DNA from: Hemicentrotus pulcherrimus
Lineage: Eukaryota; Echinodermata; Echinoidea; Camarodonta; Strongylocentrotidae
Direction of reading: 5' to 3'
NCBI GenBank assembly: GCA_003118195.1
Contig: BEXV01000736.1
Location: forward strand, 45,880-109,879
Length of the DNA: 64,000 bases
Position numbers and translations under genes: made by a program. Numbering within the stretch: position 1 is the first letter of the stretch; each line of letters opens with the position of its first letter. The notes beneath the pieces are model-generated. The model was not told the origin of the DNA and ran no database searches. It was given only the letters and a program-made list of their open reading frames with translations. Positions 10,127 through 22,572 of this stretch are shown here, in pieces.

Positions 10127-10886
10127 TCGTGCAAATCTAATGTCCCTAATACCGGTTCGAAAACAACTTCTAGCTACATAGAAATCAAGCGCCCTCACAA
10201 GACATGTGATCATTTTGCGATAATCTCAGACGAACGCGTCAGATATTCAATAATTTACGTACAACCAATGCGTGTAGGCGTATATAGGTATACTGGCGCC
10301 AATGGGGTAGACTTCTAACATTTGTTTAAATGTTTGTAAAGAAATCTATATAAAATCAATGAAAAGTTCAAGATGATTGAAGTGAAATGTTGAACTTAAA
10401 CGACTAGTTGTCACATTTTTTGAAAATTACCATCTTCAATAAAAGGGGAAAAATTACTATTGTGTCTTTTGGAGCTCATATAGAATACCTCTCTTTGTAT
10501 AATGATGACAAGAACATCAATAAATTCCCAAGGGAATCAAAGCAACTACGTTGAATAAACATTTCGCTGTCTAAAAGATACGTTACATCTTTGCTTATTT
10601 TAATTGTTTTGAAAGCAAATATCGGCGTGGATTGCGAGGGTTTAATGGAACAAATTGATTGACTTTTCACCGGCCGGAAGAATACCAAAGTGTTCGATTG
10701 ATCCTCTTATGTTGCATTAAATTCACTTCCTTTCAAAAGACGACATCTTCAACTGAATTGACTGAAAGGGAGCCGAGTGGCCGCTATTTGCTCGCCTAAT
10801 TCAACAAGCAGCTGACAAGAGATATAGACTAATGAAATGACAGGAAAGTATCTCCCAATGAATCCATCTTTTCTTTCAATCCACAG

Positions 10887-11134
10887 GGAACACGGGGAAT
10901 GAATCAGAAAATATGTTTTCGTACTCTAATATTGGGGCTCATAAGAAAAACACCCGGTATATCAAATGCGTAATTGTAATGCTGTTAAGTGGCTCGAAAT
11001 ATGCATTTGTTGTCGGTGTATTCCCATGTGGGAGTGTAGTATTGTTCGTCCTCAATGATATGAGATGGTGCTTGTTAAAAGCTGAGACAACAAAAAGTAT
11101 ACACTTACGTATTCCTGGTAGCTCATCCATGTAA
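10887..11134 (+). other. Candidate exon after a strong acceptor
   Basis: CATCTTTTCTTTCAATCCACAG ends at 10886, a strong acceptor. After two bases the frame is open for 81 codons to a TAA at 11132. The first 22 codons (NTGNESENMFSYSNIGAHKK...) are hydrophilic and could stop at a donor-like CCCG|GTATAT at 10956. The rest is hydrophobic and Val/Leu-rich. The entry phase matches that of the shorter splice form ending at 6567, but such matches occur by chance one time in three. A - strand GTAAGT donor overlaps at 11107. No family recognised. Confidence 0.2.
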
Positions 11135-11184
11135 ATCGTATTTATTTGTTCAAGAAGAAGAAAAAAGGCGATCTTTAAAAGCAA

Positions 11185-12739
11185 GTCAAATTCATATACA
11201 CCTATAGAGTCTGTAACTTGTTAGTATATCGTCTCAACGGCCAACAAAAAATACGTCACTATGGCTAGTGATGTAATCTGATAATATAAAATACTGCATA
11301 CCAATGAGATCAAAATATAATTCTTTTTACTTGCATATTCTCAATTGATTAGTCATTGGACTATTTTATGTCACTGAATTGCGAACGTGTGTGCGTGGTG
11401 TATGAGTGCGCGTATATGCGGGGGATATATACATTTTTTTGTTAGCGAATATGTGTTTTTCTTAAACGCATCTTTATTATCTGTGAGGAAGGGGTCAAAA
11501 GCTCACTATCCGCTAGCGAACGTGTCTTTTTCTTATTAGCCGTCATAGTGATTTCTTTTGGAAGGCAGATACAAAAATATATTGATCATGGATTATAAAA
11601 TAGTGATGAAAAAAAGGCAGTTTGCCAGCTTGTAACGATAAAAGAATTTTAAATGTTTCTTTTGTTGCTTAAAGTTCTTCGATGTCTTTTAAGCTTGCGA
11701 AAACGTACTATTCTAATCCAAATAAAAATGATGGATAATGTCATTCAGCACACCACGAAATGATACCAAATAAGGCAGGTTCAAATTATTGGTGAGATTG
11801 TGAAGAAAATAATGAAAAATTAATTTCATTTCATTGCTTATAGTCGTATGTGGCAAGAGTTAGGTCAGTCCATTAGGTTTCCTTTCGCCCATTCCCGTAA
11901 CACAAAAGGATCTCCGGAATTTCAAGTGACGGACATAACGACATTTAAAAAAAAAAGTCTTTTACCATTTTGTATGTATGTCTTTGCGTGTGGGAGCGTG
12001 TATTTACTTGGAAACTAGGAATAGTTCTGTCTTTTTAAGTCGGCCTACTTCGTTTCTACACTTTCCGCTTCTGCTAATGCCATGAAATGGAATATTTTCA
12101 TTTTGCTGCTTTACATAAATCCCTTATAAGGTTCTATAGACGAATGTAGTTTTATTACCGTTCCATAATCTCTCCATTAAAATCCCTTGGATGAAGAGGA
12201 AAATCAAGGCTCTCTGTTGTTCAAATGCAGAGAAATAAGAAGAAGGAGATGGTAGGGGGAAGTCCCGTACTCAGGAATTCCAGGAATTCTAGCATAAGGA
12301 AATTATCTTTGGACGCATCTAAACAAAAGACAATAATCCAAATATCAAAGAAGCCACCCCCATGCGTAGGTAGATTTGTTTGAATTATTTTGTATACAAA
12401 CACGACGACAAAGGTTCTCGTGGAATCAGCACAAGACGTGCCTTATGGTATACCCCGTATGAATCATATCAAATACCACAAGCTTAACAATATATCCACG
12501 TATTAACCCACTCAAGTAATATATCATTAATACTGAAATAATCTGGAAACGAGTTAAGACAGCGTTACATTTCAAGGCGATACATGTTAATTATATTTTG
12601 TGTGTGAAATAATAAAGGTGCACCACGGTGGGTATGTAATTTGGCTTTTGATTATGTCCCAAATACTCTTAATAATCTCCTGCATATTCTCATATTGTTA
12701 TTGCAAGGACTTCCAAAGATGTCCCCATTCTTATTTGTC
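11185..12739. other. AT-rich non-coding stretch
   Basis: No supportable gene or repeat. A - strand frame at 12221-12403 (60 codons) has no splice support. Confidence 0.4.
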
Positions 12740-13135
12740 CCTCATTTTTTGACATTTTTTAAAAAGGTGTGTAGCTCAATAGTCTCACTTTTAACCATTA
12801 TATTTATCTCATCTTAATAGCTTGTGCATGGGCATCATTGAGCAACGTTTGTGTCTACGTCAGATTTTTAAAATATGTTCATAGTAATCATTTGTATAAG
12901 GAATAGATAGTTTAATGTATGTTCTCTATTTGTTATATTCATCATACATTGTCATCATTTGATTATTTTGTTCCTTTTCCTTCTTATTATGTTGACTGTA
13001 ATTTTTTTTAAATATCATATCATAATTGTTCATAAAAATAGTTTTTTAATATCAAGCCCAAGATGGAAAAAAGTAACTTACTGATCATGTGTTCCTGTAT
13101 AAATGTATTCGAATGAATAAATAAATAAATGAAAC
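12740..13135 (+). mobile_element. Probable LINE 3' end with (AAAT)n tail
   Basis: AT-rich sequence of 3'-untranslated character ends in TGAATAAATAAATAAATGAA at about 13113-13132, the kind of short tandem tail left by non-LTR retrotransposition. Only the tail is clear; the 5' boundary is a guess. Confidence 0.35.
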
Positions 13136-13794
13136 GCACTACAGCTCAGTTTATCATGTGTTTTTTCTGCTTGTAAATGCACGTTTAGTCTCAGCTTAGT
13201 GTTTTTGCGGTAGATTATGATAAGATAGATGGGCTATGTGACTAATTACAGACTGTTTTGAGCCCTGAAAACACCAGAAGAATGTTTTCAATCATGCACA
13301 GTTGTGTCTGAAGGAAGGGAGGAACGAAGTCATGGAAAAGAAATTGAGGTTAAGCGATCAATTGTCAAATCCAACAGCTTAACCTAAATAGGATCCCACT
13401 TCTTCATTTGTGGGTAACTATACCAACGTTCATTTGGAAAAGCGGTCAGTCATATTGGAAAATCTAAGAATAATTAGGCAGCTTCTATGTTGTCTACAGG
13501 ATTTCGCTGCAAGAAATAGGCAATGGTAAAGGCAATTGAAACCAGATAGTGTCTGAGTTAGGTAGGTTAATATATGTCAGCCAAGGAGTGATAATAATAT
13601 TTGAAGAAAAAACGAGGAAAGAAAAAAGTATAATTGTAAAGGTTCTTCTTCGTTGCAAGATTGTTTGCTTTTGGAAATGAGATGCTTTAAATGCATGTGC
13701 TTGTGGAAACCAAATGGTCGCATTGTATTTACAAAATCGTTTTGAACACGATCGCACAGCCTTTCTATAAGTCAACCTCAGGCAATTTGATTTG

Positions 13795-13995
13795 AGCTCT
13801 GTCCATCATGTACTGAAAGGAACGAACATCACAATGACGAATTACGTAATACAAACATGATTTCCATGGGATATACGGTATAGGGTGTTGAAATTGCTCG
13901 AGAGCTGATATTTCGAAACTATTTTTGATTGTGTTATTGTCATATTTCGGAGAAGAGGTATGGGGGATGAGCCAAAAGTACACAAAGGAGCTCAT
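13795..13995 (-). repeat. Dispersed repeat, copy 1
   Basis: Similar to 16485-16625 in the same orientation and to 30225-30345 inverted. Shared landmarks on the + strand are TTACGTAAT, ATTTCCATGGGATATACGGTA, GGTGTTGAAATTGC and TTTCGAAACTATTT. The frames at 13494-13775 and 13765-13995 lie in or near this repeat, so I do not treat them as genes. Confidence 0.55.
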
Positions 13996-14042
13996 TGTTT
14001 TATTATTATATTACAATGTTTAAACTCGTGTATATAACCAGT

Positions 14043-14165
14043 AGCGTATCCAGACTTTATCATCAGAAGGGGCAGGGGAAACCATCTGAAGTCTGTTAAA
14101 GTGAGGAGACAGAGTGCCCCTTGCGCCTTCCAAAACACCAAAACATAACAAGAACCAAAACAAAA
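14043..14165 (+). mobile_element. hAT-like element end
   Basis: Begins CAGTAGCGTATCCAGAC, a variant of the CAGTGGCGGATCCAG terminus at 4906, and continues into a G-rich then A-rich segment. TAGCGTATCCA also follows copy 2 of the dispersed repeat (near 16610), suggesting that repeat and these ends belong together. No right end identified. Confidence 0.4.
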
Positions 14166-14640
14166 TTGAAGTGCTATAATTTGTTTGACCCATCGTTTAT
14201 ATGACCCCGCCCCCAGTGAATTACTCGTAATTGATAAATGTATATTCCGTCTAATCTGTTTACAGGGATATTAATGAGTGAGTGAATTGTCCGTAAAAAG
14301 AGTTCCTGTTTCTTGACTAATATGGCCGCTTTTTTATGTAAATGATTTCTTGGAAGCTTGTTCTCCTCGAAATATGAAATCATTTCGAATCACCACTCAA
14401 GCTTTTACCCTATTAAGGGCAATTAACGTATAATGGACATTTTGACAACGCAGGTATAGGATAGCAATTATCTATAAAAGACTTTAATGTTTAGAGGTCA
14501 CAGTTTACGATGAAAGTGATGAACGGAATGTAAAATTGCTTCATGTAGATAGCTGCTATAGGAAAGATGCTGTCTTGAACTACGGGTTTCAAAAGAATGA
14601 AGTTTATGGAAAGAGGATTGTGCTACCCATTTGACAGTTT

Positions 14641-14720
14641 ACAGTAATAATAATAACAACGAGTATCTATGAAGTACCGTATCATTCCGAAAAATGCTCA
14701 AGGCGCTTATAGTTTACATG
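14641..14720 (-). mobile_element. SINE 3' tail fragment
   Basis: On the - strand AAGCGCCTTGAGCATTTTTC runs into (ATT)n. Same tail type as 20321-20421, opposite orientation. Confidence 0.5.
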
Positions 14721-16189
14721 AAAAATATACACTATAAAGATGAGTATTAATTGCAACAGTGCGTGCACAAACAATGAAGAAAAAAAAAAGAATTGAACAT
14801 ACTACGTCGAAGAAAAACAAAATTATAGAAATGAAGATACTCAATGATGAAATAATGTAATAATGAAAATGAATAATCAAATTGACAAAAGTTTCTGGTG
14901 ATAAACTGTAGGCCAAAACAATTATGAACGAGTTTTTTTTTTCATTGCCACCAATATGAGCTTTCCAAATAGCTAAGAATAATAATTTAACATTAATATG
15001 TGCATAGTTTGAAAATTATTTATTGAAAATTATTTTTGGAATGAGAAGTATCCGAAAACTCAAGTTTCATTGATGAATCATGTAAATAGGACCAGAACAG
15101 ACACAAAAATCTATTTACACCTACATAATGTAAATGACTGTTATTTTCTCTAAAATGTAATTTCTTTAAAAGTAACTAAGTATAACTATAAAGATATTAA
15201 TAATGCCTTGTTCAGCGTTGGTATGGTGCCCATGGCTCTTCCTTGATTGTTTTCTTCAATAAAACAATTGGTTTAATAAGTCTGTAAAGATACGCTGCTT
15301 TTGCAAGAAGAAAGAGATAAAAGATAGAAATATCCATCAGAAACGATGTGGAAGGAATTGAACAGGATTGGTTAAAATGGTTTAGAAAACTAGTTCTATG
15401 ACACACGGTTCAGACAACTTTCTCAGGTAAGGCGGCTCTTAAAAGCTTCATCATTAATGAATTAAAATAAGCGATCATCTAGATTCATATATTCTAGATA
15501 AAATGTCTGGGAAATGTGTATAACCTATAGACAGCGAAAGTATAACATGTTAATACCTTAGGAGTATCGTAAATTACTTAGTTTCTAATATCGGAACGGT
15601 TTTAAATTTTGGTCTGGTCTAAAAATATATTCATATTCCTAGAACATGTTAAATACAATTAGATGAGCTCCTGAAAAACACTCTTATCTCTGATATTGTC
15701 TTCGATTAAAGTGAGCCAGCCGTCGAACAACGTCATATTTGATGTAGTCTTTAACTCACCCCCGAAATGGTATGTGTGATTTTACGACTTTCATTTTAAT
15801 TCATATGTCTTTTTTAATACCATATTATACCTTCATTTCGCATGATCATATGATCATGGTTATCAGGAATTATTTTTCCCTTTGGACTCTGCTGTTTTCA
15901 CTGTTTATATGCATTCCTTTTGTGCTATTCATGCTATTGGAAAAAAGGACATCACTTTGCCTTTAAGATCAGACTTCTTCGATGTGATAAACATGAGAGA
16001 TAAATAAATCATAACAGTTTCGTTATACAGTCATGTCACGTATCGACATTATTTAACATGACATGTCATAAACTAAAAATCTACATAAAACCCATTATAA
16101 ACAGGATACTTTCTTGAATATCAAGGTATGTTCAAATGACACTAATTTTAAAATAAAAATACATTCTCACCCGATAGCTTCATCAGCAT
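14721..16189. other. AT-rich non-coding stretch
   Basis: No gene seen. A donor-like CTCAG|GTAAGG at 15425 has no open exon in front of it. ATCTAGA...TCTAGAT near 15479 is a short palindrome. GATAAATAAATC near 16000 may be another LINE tail. Confidence 0.35.
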
Positions 16190-16345
16190 CAACGTTGTTG
16201 AATGATTAATACCCCAGCAATTGGTAGGAGAGTGGGATATATGAATCGATTCCTTTTTCGAAGGACGTTAGGTTCCGGGCTGGGATTTGAACCCTTAACC
16301 TTGGATTGAGAGTCAAGCGAATAAACCTCTATACCACCAAATCTA
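16190..16345 (-). mobile_element. tRNA-derived SINE head and partial body
   Basis: On the - strand TTGGTGGTATAGAGGTTTAT (box A region) is followed by GACTCTCAATCCAAGG and GGGTTCAAATCCCA (box B, + strand 16281-16294). It matches the head of the 640-1035 SINE almost base for base. The body ends early and no (ATT)n tail is present. Confidence 0.7.
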
Positions 16346-16484
16346 ATTGGTTAAAACCGAAACTTCGACTATATTGACGTAAAACATTTATAAAACAATC
16401 AAGATTTTGTTTTCGCATCAAACGTGTGATCATACGCGATCGCAAATAATTTCGAGAAAAAACTTCAATAGTCTCATGTATCTT

Positions 16485-16625
16485 ATGTTGATATGTTCGA
16501 GTATCACAGTGACATGTTACGTAATCCAAACCTGATTTCTAAGTCAAAATGCAGTAAGGTATTGAAACTGCAAACTGGTTTCTTGAAATTATTTGCGATC
16601 GTTATCAAATTAGCGTATCCACTAG
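16485..16625 (-). repeat. Dispersed repeat, copy 2
   Basis: Aligns with 13795-13995: CACAGTGACATGTTACGTAA, CCTGATTTCTAAGTC, TATTGAAACTGC and TTGAAATTATTTGCG. It ends near TAGCGTATCCA, which resembles the hAT-like terminus at 14043. The 66-codon - frame at 16329-16529 straddles this repeat and the SINE and is incidental. Confidence 0.55.
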
Positions 16626-16659
16626 CTGTTAGTTGACCCTTTGGCATGTTTTACTTCAG

Positions 16660-16841
16660 AAACTAGCACATTTATTATGCGCCTAATAATATGTTTACGC
16701 AAGCATCCCCTATCATCCTATGGTAGCTTTAAGGTTCTCATTATTTTCTCATACCCACACGTAGATTCCATCACTATGAATATGGTATATTTAGGTGGCA
16801 ACGTGTCTTTCAAAGTCTTTTCTGCCTCGCTACAGAGAAAT
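16660..16841 (+). other. Candidate internal exon with good splice sites
   Basis: TTTTACTTCAG ends at 16659 and AGAAAT|GTAAGTG opens an intron at 16842. The 182 bases between are open in one frame: two leading bases and 60 codons. The translation is hydrophobic and mixed (GGNVSFKVFSASLQRN at its end) with many AT-ending codons, so composition does not favour coding. Splice sites are strong; function unknown. Confidence 0.2.
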
Positions 16842-18702
16842 GTAAGTGTTCCTTAAATTGCGCTTATATTTTCCATCGGACATGTTGGATGTGTGTGATT
16901 GATGGCAGCATGTTAGAAGCACTTCAGAAAGCGATAAACTATCCATAATCGGAGCTCGACCAAACGCCGTGACGAACGAATACACTTGAGATGAAAGGGC
17001 CATGTGTAACAGATTCCAGAACGCGCGACGCGGAGCGCATAGTAAAATCGCATCATTCCCAAGGCCTTTTGAAGTCTCTTGATTGAAGAGTTGGCAAGAT
17101 CACGGCGTCATCGTATACAATACCAGATTGGGGCCAACGATATGGCTTATGAAGTGTAACGGCCAAGCTCATTGAATTTCCAAACGCCTACACTTCTATG
17201 ACTTCTTGCAATCTACCTCAATCACTACTCGTGGCGTTAGATATAGGTGACAAAAGTTTACTACATATCTCTGCTCTGATCCTTTAAACGTACTACCATT
17301 GAATGAGGTGGTTAGTATGTTAATTCGTTATAAGCCAGTAGAATGAGTAGATTATGACTGAAATGCGACGATCCCCACTGGTAAAACGACCCCCCCCCCC
17401 ACACACACACACCACTAAAAAGATCAACTGGCTCTACTGAATAACACGATGGGGGAAATCTCCCTGGCTTCATCCAAGTGATTGAGAAATGCAAACAACG
17501 AAGTGTAGGCATATAGGCATGGAAAGTTTAATCTATTCATTTTGTAGATAAACTTTACAACGATTTAGGAAGGTTTTAATTTATGGAGTGAGTCCAACAT
17601 TCCCAATAACCATGATGACGATAATAAACTACATAAGTTAACAATTAAATGATTTATACCTTACCAAATGTTGTAATTATTTAAGTATACAAAAAATTGA
17701 TTGGTCCCGATTCATTGTTCTATATGAATGTGACATATTAATGCTTACATCTAAAATAATGCAACTAAGGCTCTAATTTAACCTGTCCAACTTTCATTCT
17801 TGAGTTACGAAGAAAAAGAAAAATCAAATATCAACTTTGTAAGGGGTATGATTAATTTAGTTATTAACTGTATATATCCTATTCCGTCATCTGTATTATT
17901 GAGCCATTGAAGGCTCATTAATAGCATCCGTCAGTTACATGTAAATGGGACTTTTAATACCAAACTGTAGAAGAAAAAAAGATAAAAATCGATTTATGAA
18001 CGGTTTAAGATTAATTAATAACATTATGGTTACAGTGACATGGGACAGGCCCTTAAAGGAAAATCTACTAAAGACCTATAGTCTGTTGTGAAACCCCATG
18101 ATCTTTGCGATTTGAATGAACGAAATAAAGAAGGTCTCCTTGAATAGTTGACCTTCTTTTATCTCCCATCACCTGCTGTAAAGTGGATCGGATATCTAAA
18201 AACAAGGTATCGAAATCACAACGTGACTTCTAAACCTCGACATGCCCTGAAACAGTGAAAGTAACCAGAGTCACTTACTCATGAGATAGGGGAAGAAAAC
18301 TCAGACAATTAGGAAACTGAACGCTGCTTATAGTCATAAAAAGTTGATGCAAATAAACCATTTGTTAGATACTATTCATAATTACCATGATTACAATGTC
18401 AACAATTTTTCCCAAATGTTATCGAAAATGTTTATTAATACGAATCTTCGTGCGATATAGGAACACTTGTTTAACAATAATTTAACAACTAGTTCTGAAC
18501 TAATCCTGCTTTTAGTTCTAGCATGAATGTCCCTCTTCTTGATAATCCCTATGCTTCGAAATTGATTTTCACAGCCTTGCTTTTATCAAAATGTCATCCA
18601 AACTTCTTCCCCCCTGATCACTCTCATTTAAATTAAAAACAATTATTCTACACATTTTAATCACAGACAACAGCTTCAGAGTATAACTGTGTTCTAATTC
18701 CA
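16842..18702. other. Non-coding stretch with a GC-richer block
   Basis: 16970-17250 is richer in GC and CpG (GCGCGACGCGGAGCGC near 17022) but holds no long frame. 17391-17412 is a C run joined to (CA)n. The remainder is AT-rich with nothing supportable. Confidence 0.4.
17391..17412 (+). repeat. C11 plus (CA)n microsatellite
   Basis: A run of about eleven C is followed directly by ACACACACAC. Confidence 0.9.
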
Positions 18703-19212
18703 TTAAAGGTAATACAAAGTTTGGGGAAATTTTGAAAATTTGGTGGAAAATGTTTCTTTACAATTTTGATATATTTGGATGCCCCTGTGGATGTATAATA
18801 AGCACTAAAATCATTAGCCCCTAAAACACTTCTGCTTTCGAGAAAAAATGAAAATAAAAATTTATCGGTGCTCCCGATACATTTTGATATATTTCAAATA
18901 GCGCATACGGCCGTACAATGGTAGCTGCGACCCTGAAAATTTCAGAATAGGCAGCTGTGATATATACCTACCAAACGGGATTAGCTTATCGGTCAAAATT
19001 AGTCAAGAAAGATTGTTTTATAGCTTAATTAATATCTTGACCTTGAGAGGGCGCTATACAACATAAAGAGTTTGTCATGAAAAATGTCATAACTTTAGAC
19101 TCGATTTCAACCGCGACAGCGATCACTGCATATTGCAGGATCGCATATGCTTCCAATATGTTCATTTGAACCAAATTCATGACCCCATACCAAAACTTTG
19201 TATTACCTTTAA
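18703..19212. mobile_element. TTAA-flanked MITE, family B (510 bp)
   Basis: The left end TTAAAGGTAATACAAAGTTT and the right end, reverse-complemented, are identical over 20 bases and both continue to GG. TTAA flanks both ends. There is no coding capacity. The TTAAAGG terminus is shared with family A, but the rest of the sequence is different. Confidence 0.85.
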
Positions 19213-20320
19213 GAACTTAATGAAAAGTCTCAATACCATAGACATTGTGCCAATTTTCTGAACACACATGATTGACTAACGAGTTCTTTTCATTTGATTT
19301 CTATCATATCTTTTTTTTTTTAAAGAAATCAATACATCGGAAATTATAAGTGTTCACATGAATTTAGATTTCTTAGTAATTTTGTATCTTGATTTAAAAT
19401 GTAATAATGTTTTGGATAAATTTTGCATAATTATATTATTATAGTTGTTTTGTTATTTATTATTATTTATTATTTTGTTGGAAATGAATATAAATTAATG
19501 AAACGAAGGTTATTATGTACCGATAAATAAAGGCGCTTCAAAAATGTGTAATCTTTCGATTCGTTAAACTTGTGGAAATGTGCGATGTAGGAATTATGTA
19601 ATGCTTTCCTTAAAAACTGATTACTTTGAAAGTAGCATGGTTGAGGAAAATCGTCTTTTCTGTGTAGTTTGAAAAGTTATTAGGACTTGTTAAGGGTGAG
19701 CATGGGATCTGAGAGCTACGAGGTCCGGATGAGCATTTCTAGGAAGTACTCTGTTGGTAAACAACTCGACAATCCTGGATGTTTTGGTTTGGGAGCAGCT
19801 GAGAAGTATCTAGAAAGGATCAGCCCGGAACAGACTGCTTGATCAAGTCTCTGATGTATTCAGGTGATAGATTAGAGCTAGATTTCAAGATTTTTTCATA
19901 TCGATAGCCAACTAGTGGATGGGTATCCCTGCGAAATAATTGCTCTAATTTGCAAGGGTTTCATTTCTGAACTTTACTATACAAGATTGCAACGTGCATT
20001 ACTCCCCTAAGTATTTAATACCACATGTCCATGTTTGTTATCCCCTATCCTGCTTCCTTCCTGATAACAGTTAAACTTATTAAAAGCTTGTATTCCATCA
20101 ACCTTTCAAGTGAAACGTTGTCTTACTATTACTACTCACCTGATGCTCAATGCATATTGTTAAATTTCAATGTTCTTTTTATACAATGCATACAAAATGA
20201 ATAATCACACTGTGCCACATTGTATGTACCATGGCATCACGAAGTTGTGTGATCTAATGTAAGTTAAAATTTAATATTTCTTTAATCTTAAGTATGTTGA
20301 ATATTGATTTAAATTATTTG
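19213..20320. other. AT-rich non-coding stretch
   Basis: No exon supported. An acceptor-like CTTCCTTCCTGATAACAG ends near 20070 but only 13 codons follow before a weak donor. Confidence 0.35.
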
Positions 20321-20421
20321 TATGCGCCTTGAGCATCTCTAGAGATGGATATATTGCGCTATATAAATATTGTTATACTTATTATTATTATTGTTATTAT
20401 CATTAATATTATTATTACTAC
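20321..20421 (+). mobile_element. SINE/LINE 3' tail fragment
   Basis: GCGCCTTGAGCATCTCTAGA, then ATATTGCGCTATATAAATAT, then (ATT)n. This is the clearest copy of the tail seen at 4512, 14641, 42346 and 44311. Confidence 0.6.
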
Positions 20422-20617
20422 TCTCTGAGTACCTTACTCTCTATATTACAAATTACGAAAGTTGATTGAGTGTTGACTATTTTTAATGTTTCATGTAGAT
20501 GCTGTCAACTCGATTCTTTGGACGGCGATGAAAGTATTATCGATTAAACCATATTCCTATGAATTCAAATGTTGCCATTTTCTTAAAAATCACACAGGAA
20601 TAAAGGTTGTGTAACTA

Positions 20618-21016
20618 CAGGGAGAGTCAGAAAAAATATATCCCACTTTTTAAAAGTTGTATTGTTCGAAGTATGAATATTTAATTATGGGTTTCGTGAT
20701 ATGTTTTGAAAGCGTGTGTGTGCGTGTGTGTGTCTGTGTGCGTGTGTGCGTGCGTGTGTGTGTCTGTGTGTCTGACTGTCTTTGTTCAATGCACTGTTTT
20801 ATTCCTCACCCAGTAAGTTGGCGCAAGCGAAATATGGCAGTCTTGTAAAGATTGTCTGATGTTCAGTCATGCGTGAAAGGATTAAAATACAAAATGGTAC
20901 CTTAATGTACTGGGAGGATAACTCTATCAAGACATATCATGAAACCCATAATTAAATAGTCAAACTTCAAACAATATAACTTTTAAAAAGTGGGACATTT
21001 TTTCTGACTCACCCTG
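20618..21016. mobile_element. Mariner-like MITE, about 95-base inverted repeats
   Basis: The left arm starts CAGGGAGAGTCAGAAAAAAT and the right arm, reverse-complemented, starts CAGGGTGAGTCAGAAAAAAT. Arms stay alignable for about 95 bases, to CATGATATGTcTTGA. CAGGG termini are common in Tc1/mariner-type elements. A clean TA duplication is seen on the left but not on the right. The loop (about 20713-20775) holds a (GT)n microsatellite. No transposase frame. Confidence 0.75.
20713..20776 (+). repeat. (GT)n microsatellite in MITE loop
   Basis: About 60 bases of GTGTGT with GC and TC interruptions, inside the loop of the inverted-repeat element. The 63-codon frame across it is a product of the repeat. 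Confidence 0.9.
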
Positions 21017-22440
21017 TTTAGAGAAAATTGTGTTATAGAAACAGATAGACATAATATGCATGTGCTTGTAAAAGGCACCTTTTCTAATGAAAGACAATTT
21101 ATTTTGTGGCTGTTTTGTGCTCTCGGTTGAAATTTAAAAGTAGGGTCTGAAAATACGCAAAAAGATAAAAGTAATACAGATATATTTTGTATAATCTATC
21201 TAGCGTTGCGTACACAAACATTTTGTCATGGAGTATCCTAAAAGGCAATGCTCAACATATAAAGATCTCTAAAATACAAGCGCTTCAGAGCGACATTTTA
21301 AAGGGGTTATGTTCAACTCTTCGCAGGACTGGTATATCCAAATAGCAGAAGATCTATTGTTTGACCTGTATGGTTGTTGCCAATGTGCAATTCGTTTAAA
21401 ATCTCAAGGCCATATATAATACAATGATAAGCATCGCATTTAATGATAGTCGTCTTGAGTTCTATGAATTGGTTCCGTCAATCATTTTCTATCCTTCACT
21501 TTTTCTCAAAACATTCAATCTTCCGTGCACCTGTATATCTTTCCGTACCCTGTGACGATTCCTCAAGGCACGGAAGGCCTTTCCCTTGCATGAAATGCTA
21601 GTGAAGGTAACATGTCCATTGTCTCTTTCGCATAAGTCTGTTCTTCATTACTCTTGTCTTTTTAACGTATGTGGCGTCGATGTCATGACGCAGCACTCCG
21701 TCACAGACTGTCGCTGTCTTGACGCACCATCTGAGATTGATATTATACAACAATTGAGAACAAGATAAACAGTACAGGCAATGTTTTGAGGAAGGTATGT
21801 CCAATAATATATTTCTTATGAATGTGGTTTTTCTTGCGTCTACCTTGCGTCTCTCTAACTAACACCCCTTGCTAATGGGGCGTCAGGAACGGAGAACTGC
21901 TTTAGCTACCGCTGCAGTTTTTGTCTCACAATCTGGGAGTGGTATACCTCAAAGAGTGAGTGCAAAATTCAATTTGCTTTAAATTACTGGCATGTGATAA
22001 TTGATTCATAAGTTAGATTAGCATAAGTAATGACGCAATCGAAATGATGCCTCGTGTTAAATGGGCTATTGGTTTCTTGTATAATATTCTGAGTTACTTC
22101 TTTAACTTTTGTCTCTCAGCCATGACCGTGACAACAAAAATAATCAGCGTACTAATCAATTTTCTCAGGCTATATCGCGGGCAAACATATCTTGCGAAAA
22201 AAGGAATTGTAATAATAACCCCATGTTTTTCTAGTCAAAGTGCTTAATAAAAACATTGTATATGGGTCTGTAGTGATCTAGTAAGGTTAACTGACGGGCA
22301 AACCTTTTTCAGGCTAATCGTGACATCAGATTGATCTCGTTGTTGTTTTTTCCACCTGTGTTTTTCGCGTGTGTACCATTCTCGCATATGCCTCCAGCCT
22401 GAGTTTCAATCACAACGTCCCCGGACACTGTAAAACATAC
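21017..22440. other. Non-coding stretch
   Basis: Overlapping 60-68-codon frames on both strands at 21586-21804 lie in a GC-richer patch but have no splice support. Nothing else is supportable. Confidence 0.35.
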
Positions 22441-22485
22441 CTCCATCAGGTTAACGATTATCATGGCTAAATAAACCCGTCTCAT
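22441..22485 (-). CDS. Candidate first coding exon, signal-peptide-like
   Basis: On the - strand an ATG at 22485 opens MRRVYLAMIIVNLME, an Arg-Arg start followed by a hydrophobic stretch, and the frame reaches a consensus donor (GATGGAG|GTATGT) at 22441 in phase 0. The same frame extends upstream to an earlier ATG at 22572, which would put 29 residues before the signal segment. If the donor is not used, the frame continues to 22309 as an 87-residue product, with TVSG as a plausible cleavage site and an NGT glycosylation sequon. Either way it looks like the N-terminus of a secreted or membrane protein. I recognise no family. Partner exons to the left were not found. Confidence 0.3.
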
Positions 22486-22572
22486 TCTGATGGCTCTTTT
22501 CCCGTGTAGTGTAACATCAAACCCTCGTAAAATCAAATGTTTCATTGAAGAGTGGGCCGTGAATGAAAACAA

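Noticed and set aside
11107..11184. A - strand frame with MDELPGI before a GTAAGT donor
   Set aside because: No start or acceptor of good quality, and it opposes a + strand exon candidate of similar strength.
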